Shown here in pieces: positions 19,323 to 27,677 of a DNA stretch of 64,000 nucleotides. Both the position numbers and the translations under genes were made by a program. The notes below the pieces were generated by a model. That model saw nothing but the letters and a program-made list of their open reading frames with translations, had not been told where the DNA came from and did no database searches. This DNA comes from VXPQ01 sp964608315 (lineage in GTDB: Bacteria > Bacteroidota > Rhodothermia > Rhodothermales > VXPQ01), in contig CAZSNF010000004.1 of assembly GCA_964608315.1 (NCBI GenBank), forward strand, positions 62,001 through 126,000. Reading direction: 5' to 3'. Position 1 is the first letter of the stretch, and each line of letters opens with the position of its first letter.

Positions 19323-19460
19323 TTATTCTTTTCCAACGGTCACGATGATTCGGCGGTACCGGTACAGAACGGGTTCGCCGTTGTCATGTGCCGTGAGAAT
19401 GACGTGAATTTCTGCGCCGACGGCATTTTCCGGGACGACGAGGCTCGCTTTATATACCAT
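19323..19460 (-). pseudogene. C-terminal fragment resembling DUF1593/Sde182-type proteins
   Basis: A 45-codon frame ending at TAA 19325-19323 encodes a segment with VPENAVGAEIHVILTAHDNG and YRYRRIIVTVG. This resembles the last beta-sandwich strands of DUF1593 (Sde182-like) polysaccharide-associated proteins. No signal peptide or upstream domain is attached: the frame is closed just upstream and the decayed DUF4143 gene begins there. A second, shorter relic of the same segment lies near 16140-16176. The family call is from memory of the motif and is tentative. Confidence 0.35.
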
Positions 19461-19464
19461 CCCC

Positions 19465-20010
19465 CTACACCTCCCTCAATCCCACTGCCGTCACGCCATC
19501 TCCCAGAGCAAGGCGGACATCTCCCGGATGCACTACGTACCCCGGCAGGATCGCATCCGCCATGTCCTGCCGGAGTTCCCTGATGGAGGCGGCCATGGCC
19601 GGGTGCGGCGTGGCGGACAGCTTCACTTCGATCGGCACGAGTTTTCCGCCGGTTTCCACAAGAAAGTCTATCTCTTTTCCCGCCGTGGTTCTCCAGAACC
19701 AGATGCGCGGGTCCATGCCCCGGTGCGTCAGGGTCTTGAAAAGTTCGGAAAGCACGGCGGTTTCCAGAATAGCGCCCCCCATGGGTCCCCGGGCGGCGTG
19801 ATCCGGGTCCATGAGGCCGGCCAGATAGCACAGCGTGCCGGTGTCCGTGAAATACACTTTCGGCGTTTTGACGAGCCGTTTCCTGAAAAGATGCTTCAGA
19901 AGGGTGGTTTTGCCGGACTGGCGCGGTCCTGTCAGCACGACGGCGGGGAACTCGGAAGCCGCCTTTTGGAGAACCGGCTCCAGGGATCGCGTAATGTACG
20001 GCGAGGGCAT
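19465..20010 (-). pseudogene. DUF4143 AAA+ ATPase with large in-frame internal deletion
   Basis: The 181-residue product starts like a normal DUF4143 ATPase (Walker A GPRQSGKTT at about 28-36) but switches near residue 42 directly to the C-terminal part (KTPKVYFTDTGTLCYLAGL, then FWRTTAGKEIDFLVE and PIEVKLS). Intact family members are about 380-420 residues, so roughly 200 residues are missing: Walker B, sensors and the winged-helix region. The frame is maintained and no stop is present. It is either a recent pseudogene or a shortened protein that keeps the DUF4143 nuclease-like fold. A perfect palindrome lies 45 bp upstream of the start. An intact relative is encoded at 49885. Confidence 0.75.
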
Positions 20011-20054
20011 GGAAACAGGGGATATTTGGGATATTTGATCACATTTTTCATGAA

Positions 20055-20102
20055 ATTATGCATTTCAAATGCATAATTGCAAGGATTTTATTGCAATTAT
20101 GC
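20055..20102. repeat. Two overlapping perfect inverted repeats upstream of the DUF4143 gene
   Basis: ATTATGCATTT and AAATGCATAAT (20055-20077) form an 11-1-11 palindrome. Its right half also starts a second hairpin, GCATAATTGCAA (20071-20082) with TTGCAATTATGC (20091-20102). The two structures are mutually exclusive. They could be an operator, a replication or attachment-type structure, or a mobile palindrome. Confidence 0.75.
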
Positions 20103-20216
20103 CTTGCTGCGCGGCTCTGCTTCCGGCAGTATGTCGTATCCGGCCGAACGGGGCCCGGGTCGTGTGTTCACGCCCGCGAACGCGCACCCCGATATAAGGA
20201 CTCTGAACTTTACGCA

Positions 20217-20233
20217 TTTAATCAGCGTATCCC
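20217..20233 (+). repeat. Dispersed repeat, copy e
   Basis: TTTAATCAGCGTATCCC is the complement of the family consensus with an intact core, ~90 bp upstream of the GH16 start. Confidence 0.6.
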
Positions 20234-20321
20234 TAACGGATCATTCGGCGGAACTGACGCAGGCAGGCAAGGATATGAAGAAGTACCCCGATGGCGCGAA
20301 CAACGCAGGAGCAGGTGCAAA

Positions 20322-21470
20322 ATGAACCAATATAATTATATGCGGTATTTGCTTGCGCCGGTCCTGGCGTGTCTGTGCGGCGCAAACGCCCTGCCTGCGG
20401 AAGCGTCCGACCCGGAATCCAGCTCCAGATCAGGCACTTGCGAAGTAGGCGAGCTGGTGTGGAGCGACGAATTCGACGAGGACGGTCTTCCGAATGCTTC
20501 GAATTGGCGCTATGAAACGGGCGGCCACGGATGGGGCAATCAGGAATTGCAATATTATACCTCGTCACGTTCGCAGAATGCCCGGGTCGAGGACGGAAGC
20601 CTGATTATCGAGGCGCGCCGGGAGTCCTTTTCAAACCGCGGGTATACGTCCGCCCGTTTGCTTTCGAGGCAGGAATGGACCTACGGGCGGTTCGAGGCGC
20701 GCGCCATTTTGCCGTCCGGCAGGGGCACCTGGCCCGCCATCTGGATGCTGCCGGACTTGCAAAAATACGGGGGATGGCCCCGGGCCGGCGAGATCGACAT
20801 CATGGAGCATGTGGGGTTTGCTCCGGACCGGGTGCATTTCACGGTGCATACGGAAGCGTACAATCATTTGCGGAATACGCAAAAGGGAGCCTCTATCCGG
20901 GTTCCGACGGCGCGGTCGGAATTCAACGTGTATGCGGTGGAATGGACGCCGTCGGATATACGCGCCTATGTCAATGACACGCATTATTTCACGTTTCGGA
21001 ACGAACGCTTGACCAATCCGCAAGCCAACGACCGGCACTGGCCGTTCGATCATCCGTTTCATTTCGTGCTGAATATTGCGGTGGGCGGAAGTTGGGGCGG
21101 ACAGCAGGGGATAGATCCGGACATCTGGCCCCAGCGCCTGCAGATCGATTATGTGCGTGCGTACGAGTGCGCGAATGTGGTGAGCGTCGAATCCGAAGAG
21201 CTGCCTGCAAGCGTCCGGCTCGACCAGAATTATCCCAATCCGTTCAATCCCGAAACGTCTATTCGTTTTACGCTGCCACGCGCGGGCCAGGTTCGCCTTG
21301 CCGTGTACGACGCCATGGGCAGGGAGGTGGCGGCGCTTGTGGACGGCGTGCGGGCGCAAGGAACCCATACGGAAGTATTCAGGACGCCGGGTTTGTCCAC
21401 GGGTATGTACGTATACGTATTGTCCACCCCCGAATCGGTGTTGACGAAAAGGATGCTGCTGGTCAAGTAG
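20322..21470 (+). CDS. GH16 beta-glucanase (laminarinase-like) with T9SS sorting tail
   Basis: A 382-residue secreted enzyme. The start ATG 20322 is preceded by a GCAGGAGCAGG purine stretch and followed by a signal peptide; the open frame extends to 20058 through palindromic DNA and was trimmed. The GH16 fold is clear: WSDEFDEDG near the N-terminus, then the catalytic signature EIDIMEH with nucleophile and acid/base Glu, and a terminal LQIDYVRAYE strand. Enzymes with this pattern cut beta-1,3 or mixed-linkage glucans. After a linker, LDQNYPNPFNPETSIRF and GMYVYVLST...LTKRMLLVK form a type IX secretion C-terminal sorting domain, so the enzyme is probably attached to or released from the cell surface. 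Its 3' end is copied at 24851-24940. Confidence 0.92.
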   Translation: MNQYNYMRYLLAPVLACLCGANALPAEASDPESSSRSGTCEVGELVWSDEFDEDGLPNASNWRYETGGHGWGNQELQYYTSSRSQNARVEDGSLIIEARRESFSNRGYTSARLLSRQEWTYGRFEARAILPSGRGTWPAIWMLPDLQKYGGWPRAGEIDIMEHVGFAPDRVHFTVHTEAYNHLRNTQKGASIRVPTARSEFNVYAVEWTPSDIRAYVNDTHYFTFRNERLTNPQANDRHWPFDHPFHFVLNIAVGGSWGGQQGIDPDIWPQRLQIDYVRAYECANVVSVESEELPASVRLDQNYPNPFNPETSIRFTLPRAGQVRLAVYDAMGREVAALVDGVRAQGTHTEVFRTPGLSTGMYVYVLSTPESVLTKRMLLVK

Positions 21471-21500
21471 GTCGGGGGCGCAGGCCGTCGACTTTGCGCC

Positions 21501-21569
21501 TCACTGCTCGAGCAGCCGTTCGAGGCGCTCCAGCATCAGGTCGGCGACGAACCGGTTGCCCGCCTCGTT
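21501..21569 (-). pseudogene. Detached 3' end of an SGNH hydrolase gene (duplicate of 24945-25013)
   Basis: The last 22 codons and stop codon of the SGNH hydrolase at 24945-25682 (NEAGNRFVADLML...LLEQ) are repeated here with only a few base changes. No start or other part of the gene is attached. Upstream (minus strand) it joins directly to the stop codon of the metallopeptidase gene. Confidence 0.85.
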
Positions 21570-21570
21570 G

Positions 21571-24500
21571 TTATTCTTTCGGCGGAATGATCCGAACCGT
21601 GCGTCCCTCGCGGTCGACTACGCGAATGGGTGTTTTCAGGATATCGTCTCCGTGCGGTATCCCTTGGGCAGCCCCCCGTTTGGCTGCGACGACGCCGGGC
21701 AGGGCGTACGCTTCCGCCTGGTCGACGTTGACCGTGTATCCGTAATCCGCAAGCGCTTGTATTGTGATGGCGCTCAGCGGCTCGAATATGTCGGGGAAGG
21801 TAACCCCGGTCATGAGTTCGTTGTACAGCACTTCTAATCGCCAATGCGCTCCGTTGCTGTCCACAGGCGCCTTCGGTTCATGGGGGTAGTTTGTGCCTCC
21901 CGCCTCGTCGAACGCCTTGATCGCCAGCGGGCCCGCAAAATGCGTGTTCTTTTCGTCAGGGTTTGAGGCCGGGAAGTTTCGGAGCAGACCAGTCTTGTCC
22001 CAGGTAGTGCCGATACCCAGATTATGGCCCATTTCGTGCAATATGACCTTTTCCAGACGGCCGCTTTCCCGGAGATGCGGTATGTCGGCCCTGTCCATCG
22101 TCAAGATTCCGGTAACGGGCAGGTACGAACCCTCGCGGACGCTGCATACGCCCGCCGCCGCCACGCCCCCTCCGATTCCAAAAAAGTCCTGAACCTCTAT
22201 TGCAATGGCGAGATCGTCTATCGGATCGACCGGATTCGATTGCTGCAGCGGAGCGTCCGTGCAATCCCGCCAGAGTTCCTCCCTGAGAGGCACGTCAGGC
22301 AATTCCGTATCCGCCAGGATCGACATCCAGTAGTTGGCGGCGCTTTGAAAAAAAGGCTCCAGGGCGCGCGCTTCCGGATCGAGATAAATGAGATCGATCT
22401 TGAACGATCCCAAACGATCTTCCCGAACGCTCGTCAGCAAAACGGATTCGGCGCTCAGATTGTTCGCATCGGTCGCCGTAACGGCGATCTTCGTGGAGCC
22501 TCCGGCTTGCGGACGCACTGTAAGAAGGTCTCCGGCAACATCTGCGGACACTACGTTCGGGTCGGCCACGGTCGCCGCGTAGGTGAGGACGCCCCCGTCG
22601 GGTCCCCGAAAATATTCGGAAATTTTCAACGATTCGGGAGCGTCTCCCACTCGAAATCGCATCGCTGGCAGTTGAGACAGGACAACCGGAGGCCTGTGTG
22701 CGGTTCCTCCAAACAGCGTGAGGGGAGCCGGCAAAATGAAATGGACGCCCCCTTGCGCTGCGGGTTGAAGATCGGCAATCTCGCCTGCGGCGATTTGTAC
22801 GCCGCCCTGTCCGTTTGCATCGCGGGTCACGGTTACTTCCGTACTGCTTTCGCTTCCGGCTTCAAGGACGACAGAATTCGCCGAAAGCGTACCCCCGGAA
22901 ATCGACAAGGGGATCTCCATGGTTAGCGGAAAGCCCTGGGCCAAGTGGACGGCTATGGCGGCGGGCCCCGGCGCCAAAAGGTTTTCGCTGTCCGTCCGTC
23001 GCATTGTCAGTTGGAAATCGATCGGCGCCGATGGGTTGTCGTGTAACCATATCCGCTTCATTCTGACAAGGCCCAGGAATATGCCCGCCGGCAGCTCGGT
23101 TATCCGGTTCGCCGTCAGATTCAGGATTTCCAGCTGCGTCATGCTGGAAAACAGGCCGGCCGGCAATTCGCGTATCTGATTGTGCGACAAATTAATATTG
23201 ACCAGGCCGCCAAGGGGGTCGAACACGTCTTTCGATAACCTGTCGATCCGGTTCTGCGCTAACGACAGTTCGTTCAGCCTGGAGAGATTTCTGAATATCC
23301 CGGAAGGCAACGTCTCAATTCGATTATTGTCCAGCCTGAGGTTCGCCAGCTTGGTCAAGTCGGAAAAAAGGTTCGGGGGCAGCGCGGTCAGCTGATTGCG
23401 GGACAGGATCAGGTCACGCAAGTTGACGAGTCCAGTGAAATCCTTCTCGCGCAAAGAGGTAATGACATTTCCGGCTCCGCTCGCCGCATCGCCTTGTTTT
23501 GCGGGGGTCTGGCCTCCCTGCAGAAACAGTTCCGGGATCTGGGCCAACGCCCGGTCGTCGATGTCTGCGCACCCGTTTAGGCCTGCGCTCCGTACGATTT
23601 CATCCCGGACCCGGGGCGTACGATCGCATACGCCTTCCATGATGTGCACCGTGGCGGACGCCGGCGAGCCGAGCGCATAGCCGTCTCCGGCGCCGGGTTC
23701 GCTCAGCGTAACGGTGAAAACTTCGCGCGTCGGTTCAATATCGTTGTCGTCGTCGATGGAAATTTCGATAACGCCGCTGTTCGATCCGGCGGGGATTTCA
23801 AGGGTTCCGCCCGCGGGGTCCGTATAATCCGAAGCGTCCGCATCCTGGCTTGTCGCGTCGGCGTCCACGCCAAGCGCGTAATGCAGGGCGGCGGCGGATG
23901 CGAAGGGCGCATTGGCCCGAAGGTTCAATGTGACGCTGCTTCCTTCCGGCGCAGCATGCGTATCCGCCTGGAACGCTACGATGATCTGGTCGTCCTCTCG
24001 CACCGTTACGTCGAAGGTTTGCGTGGCGGTCAAGCCGTCCGGGTCGCTGGCGACGATTTCTATTTTCGCGTCTCCTTGCGCGACGCCCTGCACCGTAACG
24101 ACGCTTCCGGACGCTGCGGCGGTCGCCACGCCGACGTTCATTGATACGGCCCGGTAGGAGAGCGTATCGCTATCCGGGTCGTTGAACCAGGGGGCGGCGT
24201 CCACGTCAACGGTTTGATCCACGTCGACCGTTTGGGCGGGTATCATGCCTATGGTCTGCGGAGCCTGATTTTCCTGTGCGTCCGATTCGACCGTTACGTC
24301 GAAGGTTTGCGCGGCGGTCAAGCCGTCCGGGTCGCTGGCGGTTACCGTGATCGTCGCGGTTTCTTGCGGCGCGGCTGCGATCAGGGCGGTGTTTCCAGTC
24401 GCTTCGTCGGCCGCCCGATTCTTGTGCAGCGCCTCAAGCGAGCGAATGTCGGATTCGTTTTCCGGGCCGAGGCGTTCTGAATAAACGTCCGCGGCGTCCG

Positions 24501-24816
24501 GCGGGAGGGTTTCAGGCGAAGCCTTGCTTGCCGTTTGATCCGCCGCATGAATCGTGAGCGTATTTTCCGACGTGGATGCGGCGGCCAACCCGGCGTTTGA
24601 ACTTTGCGCCGAATACGCAAGCAGGTCTCCGTCCGGGTCGTTGAACCAGGGGGACAGATCCAGCGTGACGGTTTCGCCCGGTCCGATGGTTTGAGCCGGG
24701 ATGGCGCCCACGGCCACCGGCGCCCGGTTTGGGGTATCGGGTTCGGTGATGCCGTCCTTGTCGCAAGCGGCGATCCAGGTTGCCGTCAGCAAAAGAAATA
24801 CCGGGAGCTTGCGCAT
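21571..24816 (-). CDS. Modular surface lipoprotein: cadherin-like repeats, Calx-beta, LRRs and leishmanolysin-like (M8) metallopeptidase
   Basis: The start at 24816 (MRKLPVFLLL) gives 1081 residues with a lipobox ending at Cys18; the open frame to 24948 runs through duplicated DNA and was trimmed. In order: two or three cadherin/Ig-like repeats with WFNDPDGD motifs (about 26-270), a Calx-beta domain (about 275-395, GVIEISIDDDNDIEPTREVF), five to six leucine-rich repeats (about 455-600, LSRNQLTALPPNLF type), and further beta-sandwich segments. The C-terminal protease has HEMGHNLGIG (927-936) as zinc site and GAHWRLEVLYNELMTG, matching the third His and Met-turn of leishmanolysins. It probably degrades or binds extracellular proteins. 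It sits between GH16 and its ancestral SGNH neighbour and is flanked by a direct duplication. Confidence 0.85.
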   Translation of the reverse strand: MRKLPVFLLLTATWIAACDKDGITEPDTPNRAPVAVGAIPAQTIGPGETVTLDLSPWFNDPDGDLLAYSAQSSNAGLAAASTSENTLTIHAADQTASKASPETLPPDAADVYSERLGPENESDIRSLEALHKNRAADEATGNTALIAAAPQETATITVTASDPDGLTAAQTFDVTVESDAQENQAPQTIGMIPAQTVDVDQTVDVDAAPWFNDPDSDTLSYRAVSMNVGVATAAASGSVVTVQGVAQGDAKIEIVASDPDGLTATQTFDVTVREDDQIIVAFQADTHAAPEGSSVTLNLRANAPFASAAALHYALGVDADATSQDADASDYTDPAGGTLEIPAGSNSGVIEISIDDDNDIEPTREVFTVTLSEPGAGDGYALGSPASATVHIMEGVCDRTPRVRDEIVRSAGLNGCADIDDRALAQIPELFLQGGQTPAKQGDAASGAGNVITSLREKDFTGLVNLRDLILSRNQLTALPPNLFSDLTKLANLRLDNNRIETLPSGIFRNLSRLNELSLAQNRIDRLSKDVFDPLGGLVNINLSHNQIRELPAGLFSSMTQLEILNLTANRITELPAGIFLGLVRMKRIWLHDNPSAPIDFQLTMRRTDSENLLAPGPAAIAVHLAQGFPLTMEIPLSISGGTLSANSVVLEAGSESSTEVTVTRDANGQGGVQIAAGEIADLQPAAQGGVHFILPAPLTLFGGTAHRPPVVLSQLPAMRFRVGDAPESLKISEYFRGPDGGVLTYAATVADPNVVSADVAGDLLTVRPQAGGSTKIAVTATDANNLSAESVLLTSVREDRLGSFKIDLIYLDPEARALEPFFQSAANYWMSILADTELPDVPLREELWRDCTDAPLQQSNPVDPIDDLAIAIEVQDFFGIGGGVAAAGVCSVREGSYLPVTGILTMDRADIPHLRESGRLEKVILHEMGHNLGIGTTWDKTGLLRNFPASNPDEKNTHFAGPLAIKAFDEAGGTNYPHEPKAPVDSNGAHWRLEVLYNELMTGVTFPDIFEPLSAITIQALADYGYTVNVDQAEAYALPGVVAAKRGAAQGIPHGDDILKTPIRVVDREGRTVRIIPPKE

Positions 24817-24850
24817 AGCCTCTTGGTAAAACAGTAAGACCGGAACTCGT

Positions 24851-24940
24851 ACGGAGGTATCCAGGACGCCCGGCTTGTCCACGGGCATGTGCGCATACGC
24901 GTTGTTCTTGCTTGCAACGATCTTGACGAAAAGGATGCTG
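24851..24940 (+). pseudogene. Orphan T9SS sorting-tail fragment (duplicate of GH16 3' end)
   Basis: The plus strand encodes TEVSRTPGLSTGMCAYAL and then LTKRML, the degraded counterpart of the GH16 tail at 21370-21458 (TEVFRTPGLSTGMYVYVL...LTKRML). No gene precedes it on this strand. It abuts the intact SGNH 3' end, as the GH16 tail abuts the SGNH fragment at 21501. Confidence 0.8.
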
Positions 24941-24944
24941 CGCC

Positions 24945-25682
24945 TCACTGCTCGAGCAGCCGTTCGAGGTGTTCCAGCATCAGGTCGGCCACGAACCGGT
25001 TGCCCGCCTCGTTGAGATGTACGCCGTCGGTCGTTAGTACGCCTTCGTACAGTTTGTCGGGATTATGCGCGGCGAGATGATCCTCGAACGCGGCCCGCAA
25101 GTCGCACAGGGCAGCCCCGGACGCTTCCGCCACGGCGCGGGAAATATCCGCGTATTCCATGAGCGCCCGGTTGACTTCCGTGTTGCTGGCCGGGTCTTCT
25201 CCGATCACGCTGGGGGTGCACAGGGATACATGCACGTTTGCGGCTTGCATCGTCGAAATCAGATCGTGCAAGCCCGCTTCGAATACGCCCCGGTCCGTAC
25301 CTGTGACATGATCGAATGCATAGGAATGCCATACGTCGTTGATTCCGATATAGATCGCCACGTGTGTCGGATGGCGGACCAGCACATCGCGGTCGAGGCG
25401 TTCCTGAAGATCGGGAACCTTGTTTCCGCTTATGCCCGCTCCGATTACCTCGACCTTGCCGCCAGGATAGCGTTCTTGCAGGGCTTCGTCCACCAGTGCG
25501 ACATATCCGCCGGGGGCTGCGCCCGCTTCGGTAATGGAATCTCCAAGGAAAACGATGCGGATGGCGGAATCCGGCTTCGATTCGGCGGATTCCGAAGCAT
25601 TTTCCTGTCCCCTGCAGCCGCAGGTCAGGATCAGGGCGAAAAGCGCCGTAAGCAGCGCCGGTTTGCGAATGGCGTTTTGCAT
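24945..25682 (-). CDS. SGNH/GDSL-type esterase lipoprotein
   Basis: A 245-residue exported hydrolase. The N-terminus is a lipoprotein signal with a Cys-Gly-Cys near residues 21-23. Block I is FLGDSITEAG, with the nucleophile Ser at about residue 49. An oxyanion Gly (AGISGNK) and a block III Asn (IGINDVW) are present, and block V is DGVHLNEAG, supplying the catalytic Asp and His. These are the SGNH family residues, and the enzymes are typically carbohydrate or acyl esterases. Near GH16, a polysaccharide deacetylase-type role is plausible. The gene is convergent with the GH16 side, and its last ~70 bp are duplicated at 21501-21569. Confidence 0.9.
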   Translation of the reverse strand: MQNAIRKPALLTALFALILTCGCRGQENASESAESKPDSAIRIVFLGDSITEAGAAPGGYVALVDEALQERYPGGKVEVIGAGISGNKVPDLQERLDRDVLVRHPTHVAIYIGINDVWHSYAFDHVTGTDRGVFEAGLHDLISTMQAANVHVSLCTPSVIGEDPASNTEVNRALMEYADISRAVAEASGAALCDLRAAFEDHLAAHNPDKLYEGVLTTDGVHLNEAGNRFVADLMLEHLERLLEQ

Positions 25683-25790
25683 GGGACGATGGTTTGCTTG
25701 CGAAAATGGCGTATGGACGCGCCGCGTCGGTTCTCGTCGAAAAAGACGCAGGGGCGTCCCCGGGCAGCGAATACTGGAATACAGGACACG

Positions 25791-25898
25791 CTATCCTTCC
25801 GTGATAATTTCAATAGCGTGGCCAATGCCGTCCTTCCTTGCGATCGCCCAAGCGATTTCCCTGGCGCGGGCGCCGAAACCGGGAAGGGCGATTTTCAT
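25791..25898 (-). CDS. Possible 35-residue coupled small ORF, faintly DapB-like start
   Basis: The ATG at 25898-25896 overlaps the TGA of the upstream helix-hairpin-helix gene (ATGA), so translation could be coupled. The product begins MKIALPGFGARAREI, which resembles the GxGxxG nucleotide-binding start of dihydrodipicolinate reductases, but it stops after 35 residues. It may be a truncated gene remnant or chance. Confidence 0.3.
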   Translation of the reverse strand: MKIALPGFGARAREIAWAIARKDGIGHAIEIITEG

Positions 25899-26572
25899 TC
25901 GTCTTGCTCCTGAGGCCAGATCTCCACATAGCGCTCCAGACGCGCCACTTCGTCGTCATCGACATACTTGCCGATTTCCCGGCGAAACTGTTCGATCCGG
26001 CTGTAGGGCCGGTATTCCTTGAATTCCCGAAGCATCCGGTTTCCCAGGTTCGGAATCGTAAGGATATCCTCGTCGCTGGCCGTATTCAGATCAATGGGCA
26101 CGAAGACGAACTGTTCCAGTCGCGCCACCTCTTCGTCGTTTACGTACTTGCCGATTTCCCGACGAAATTCAGCAAGGTGAGCGTACGGCTTATACTCGTC
26201 GAATTCATGGGCCATTCGGTTGCCGACGCCGGGAACCAGGAGAATTTCGTCGCTGCTTGTGTCGTTCAGGTTCAGGGGAAGGAAAAGTCGGGCGTACAGC
26301 GCGTCTTGCTCCGCCTCTTCCAGTTCCGCGCCGACCAGCGCATGGACGTCGAGCATGTTCATGAATGGCCGCCCTGCGAGAAGGGAGTCTGCCTTGGCTT
26401 CGTTCATATGAGGCAATTCGGCGAGCTCGGCTTTGGGCGCCGTGTTCGGGTTCAGTACGCCCATATTGTTTCCTGTCTGGGCGCTGGCCGCCGTGGCGGG
26501 AAGCAGCGCCAGGACGGCAAGCAGGACGCGCGGCAGGGAAGAAATGCGTGATTTCATGGCTTTGCGGATCAT
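25895..26572 (-). CDS. Exported helix-hairpin-helix (ComEA-like) repeat protein
   Basis: The start ATG at 26572 overlaps the stop codon of the upstream membrane-protein gene (ATGA), which favours it over the longer open frame. The 225-residue product has a signal peptide (to about residue 31, ASAQ) and three helix-hairpin-helix units: NPNTAPKAELAELPHM, NLNDTSSDEILLVPGVG and DLNTASDEDILTIPNLGN. Each is followed by a conserved FRREIGKYV.D.EVARLE repeat. Such modules bind DNA non-specifically; ComEA uses one for DNA uptake. Here the export signal and repeats suggest periplasmic DNA or protein binding. The 78-residue internal repeat is striking. Its role is inferred only. Confidence 0.7.
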   Translation of the reverse strand: MIRKAMKSRISSLPRVLLAVLALLPATAASAQTGNNMGVLNPNTAPKAELAELPHMNEAKADSLLAGRPFMNMLDVHALVGAELEEAEQDALYARLFLPLNLNDTSSDEILLVPGVGNRMAHEFDEYKPYAHLAEFRREIGKYVNDEEVARLEQFVFVPIDLNTASDEDILTIPNLGNRMLREFKEYRPYSRIEQFRREIGKYVDDDEVARLERYVEIWPQEQDE

Positions 26573-27036
26573 GTTTCTTGTTCGTGCAATGGATTCGCTT
26601 CCCGGGTTTCCGGGGATGTGCGGGCGGCGGAAAAAGCCGGATGTTTCCATACGTACAGGAGTCCAACGAGGCCAAGATGCACCATGGTTCCGGGCGCGAG
26701 GGCAGGCATGGCGCCGGTCAGGGACTCCCAGGTCAGCCCCCATCCCGCCGCCGCGGGGTTCATTTCCAGCTCGAATTCGAGGTTGCTTTGGTAGTGCAGC
26801 CAGACGCCCACCGCGCCCGATACGACGAACAGGACCATGCAGAGCTGAAAAGCGCGGAGGATGCGGGCGTCTTTAGTGAAAATCCGGATGGCCAGCAACG
26901 TCAGGCTCAATCCGATGAGGAGCAACGGCGCGAGTTGCCATAATTCTTCGTAGTGGCCCAGTAATAACAACTCGCTTCCGGCGCCCAGCGCACCCAGCAG
27001 GAACAGCATCAGCAGCAGCGAGCGGATTCGCTTCAT
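26569..27036 (-). CDS. Small integral membrane protein, unknown function
   Basis: A 155-residue protein with four predicted membrane helices (about residues 5-28, 35-52, 63-82 and 112-130) and a short hydrophilic tail. It is encoded directly upstream of the helix-hairpin-helix protein and shares four bases with it (ATGA), so the two are co-translated. No family motif was recognised. Confidence 0.65.
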   Translation of the reverse strand: MKRIRSLLLMLFLLGALGAGSELLLLGHYEELWQLAPLLLIGLSLTLLAIRIFTKDARILRAFQLCMVLFVVSGAVGVWLHYQSNLEFELEMNPAAAGWGLTWESLTGAMPALAPGTMVHLGLVGLLYVWKHPAFSAARTSPETREANPLHEQET

Positions 27037-27135
27037 GTCGGGATTTCGCGCGGTTTCCGGATCGGGTTCGGCCTGTTGGACTTCGCTGCGCTTCGTTTTA
27101 TTCCTTAATCCATGGTCTTTGGGGATGCTTCCGGT

Positions 27136-27618
27136 TCATTCTCCGGTTTGACGCTCCGTGCGCACGGGTACGAAAATGTCGGTGCGCCACCTGGACTGGT
27201 CCGGTTCGTCGTCGGGGTCCGTGACATATACTTCCCAGGGGGCATGGGTGACCTGAAGTTCCTGCGCCCCGATCCATTCCATGATCGCCGACCATGTTTC
27301 GCCGAGGCTGTCGTAGGGGCCTGTGTGCGTGACGGTCGCTACGGTTCCGGCGGGAAGTTCTCCGGGTCGAATGCGGTCCGTTCCTTCGAGCGGCGAAGCA
27401 ACGGGCATGGCGCACTCAAGTTCGACGGCATTGCCGTCCATCGAGTGGTAGATGGCGAGAGGCATGCCGGCCGGTTGTTGCCCGTGCTGTCGAATGTACC
27501 CGTATATTTTGCCGAACAACGGTCCCATGATGGCGGCGAGTTTATCCATCGTGGTCGTAGTACGTACGCCAAGAATGGATTGCGCGTCGATCTGTCTTGT
27601 TTTGAATTCCAGGTTCAT
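27136..27618 (-). CDS. GyrI-like small-molecule-binding domain protein
   Basis: A 160-residue cytoplasmic protein without a DNA-binding domain. It has the layout of stand-alone GyrI-like (AraC effector-binding) proteins: a TMDKLAAIMGPLFGKIYGYI helix, a PLAIYHSMDGNAVELECAMPV strand pair, GTVATVTHTGPYDSLGETWSAIMEWI, and a final PWEVYVTDPDDEP...TDIFVPV. Members bind hydrophobic cations or drugs, or have hydrolase activity. It lies between the carbonic anhydrase and the membrane/HhH pair on the same strand, with short gaps, so co-transcription is possible. Confidence 0.75.
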   Translation of the reverse strand: MNLEFKTRQIDAQSILGVRTTTTMDKLAAIMGPLFGKIYGYIRQHGQQPAGMPLAIYHSMDGNAVELECAMPVASPLEGTDRIRPGELPAGTVATVTHTGPYDSLGETWSAIMEWIGAQELQVTHAPWEVYVTDPDDEPDQSRWRTDIFVPVRTERQTGE

Positions 27619-27677
27619 CGTATTTTTCTGGTTCCTGTTATTTTGAAGCGGTTGGCGAGGACTGGTTCTTTTCCTCG

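Larger units (their letters stand above)
20011..20321. other. Divergent intergenic region with nested palindromes
   Basis: This 311-bp region lies between the truncated DUF4143 gene (-) and GH16 (+). It holds two overlapping hairpins (20055-20102) and one dispersed repeat copy (20217-20233). It presumably also holds the GH16 promoter, although no clear Bacteroidota TAnnTTTG element was recognised. Confidence 0.5.
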
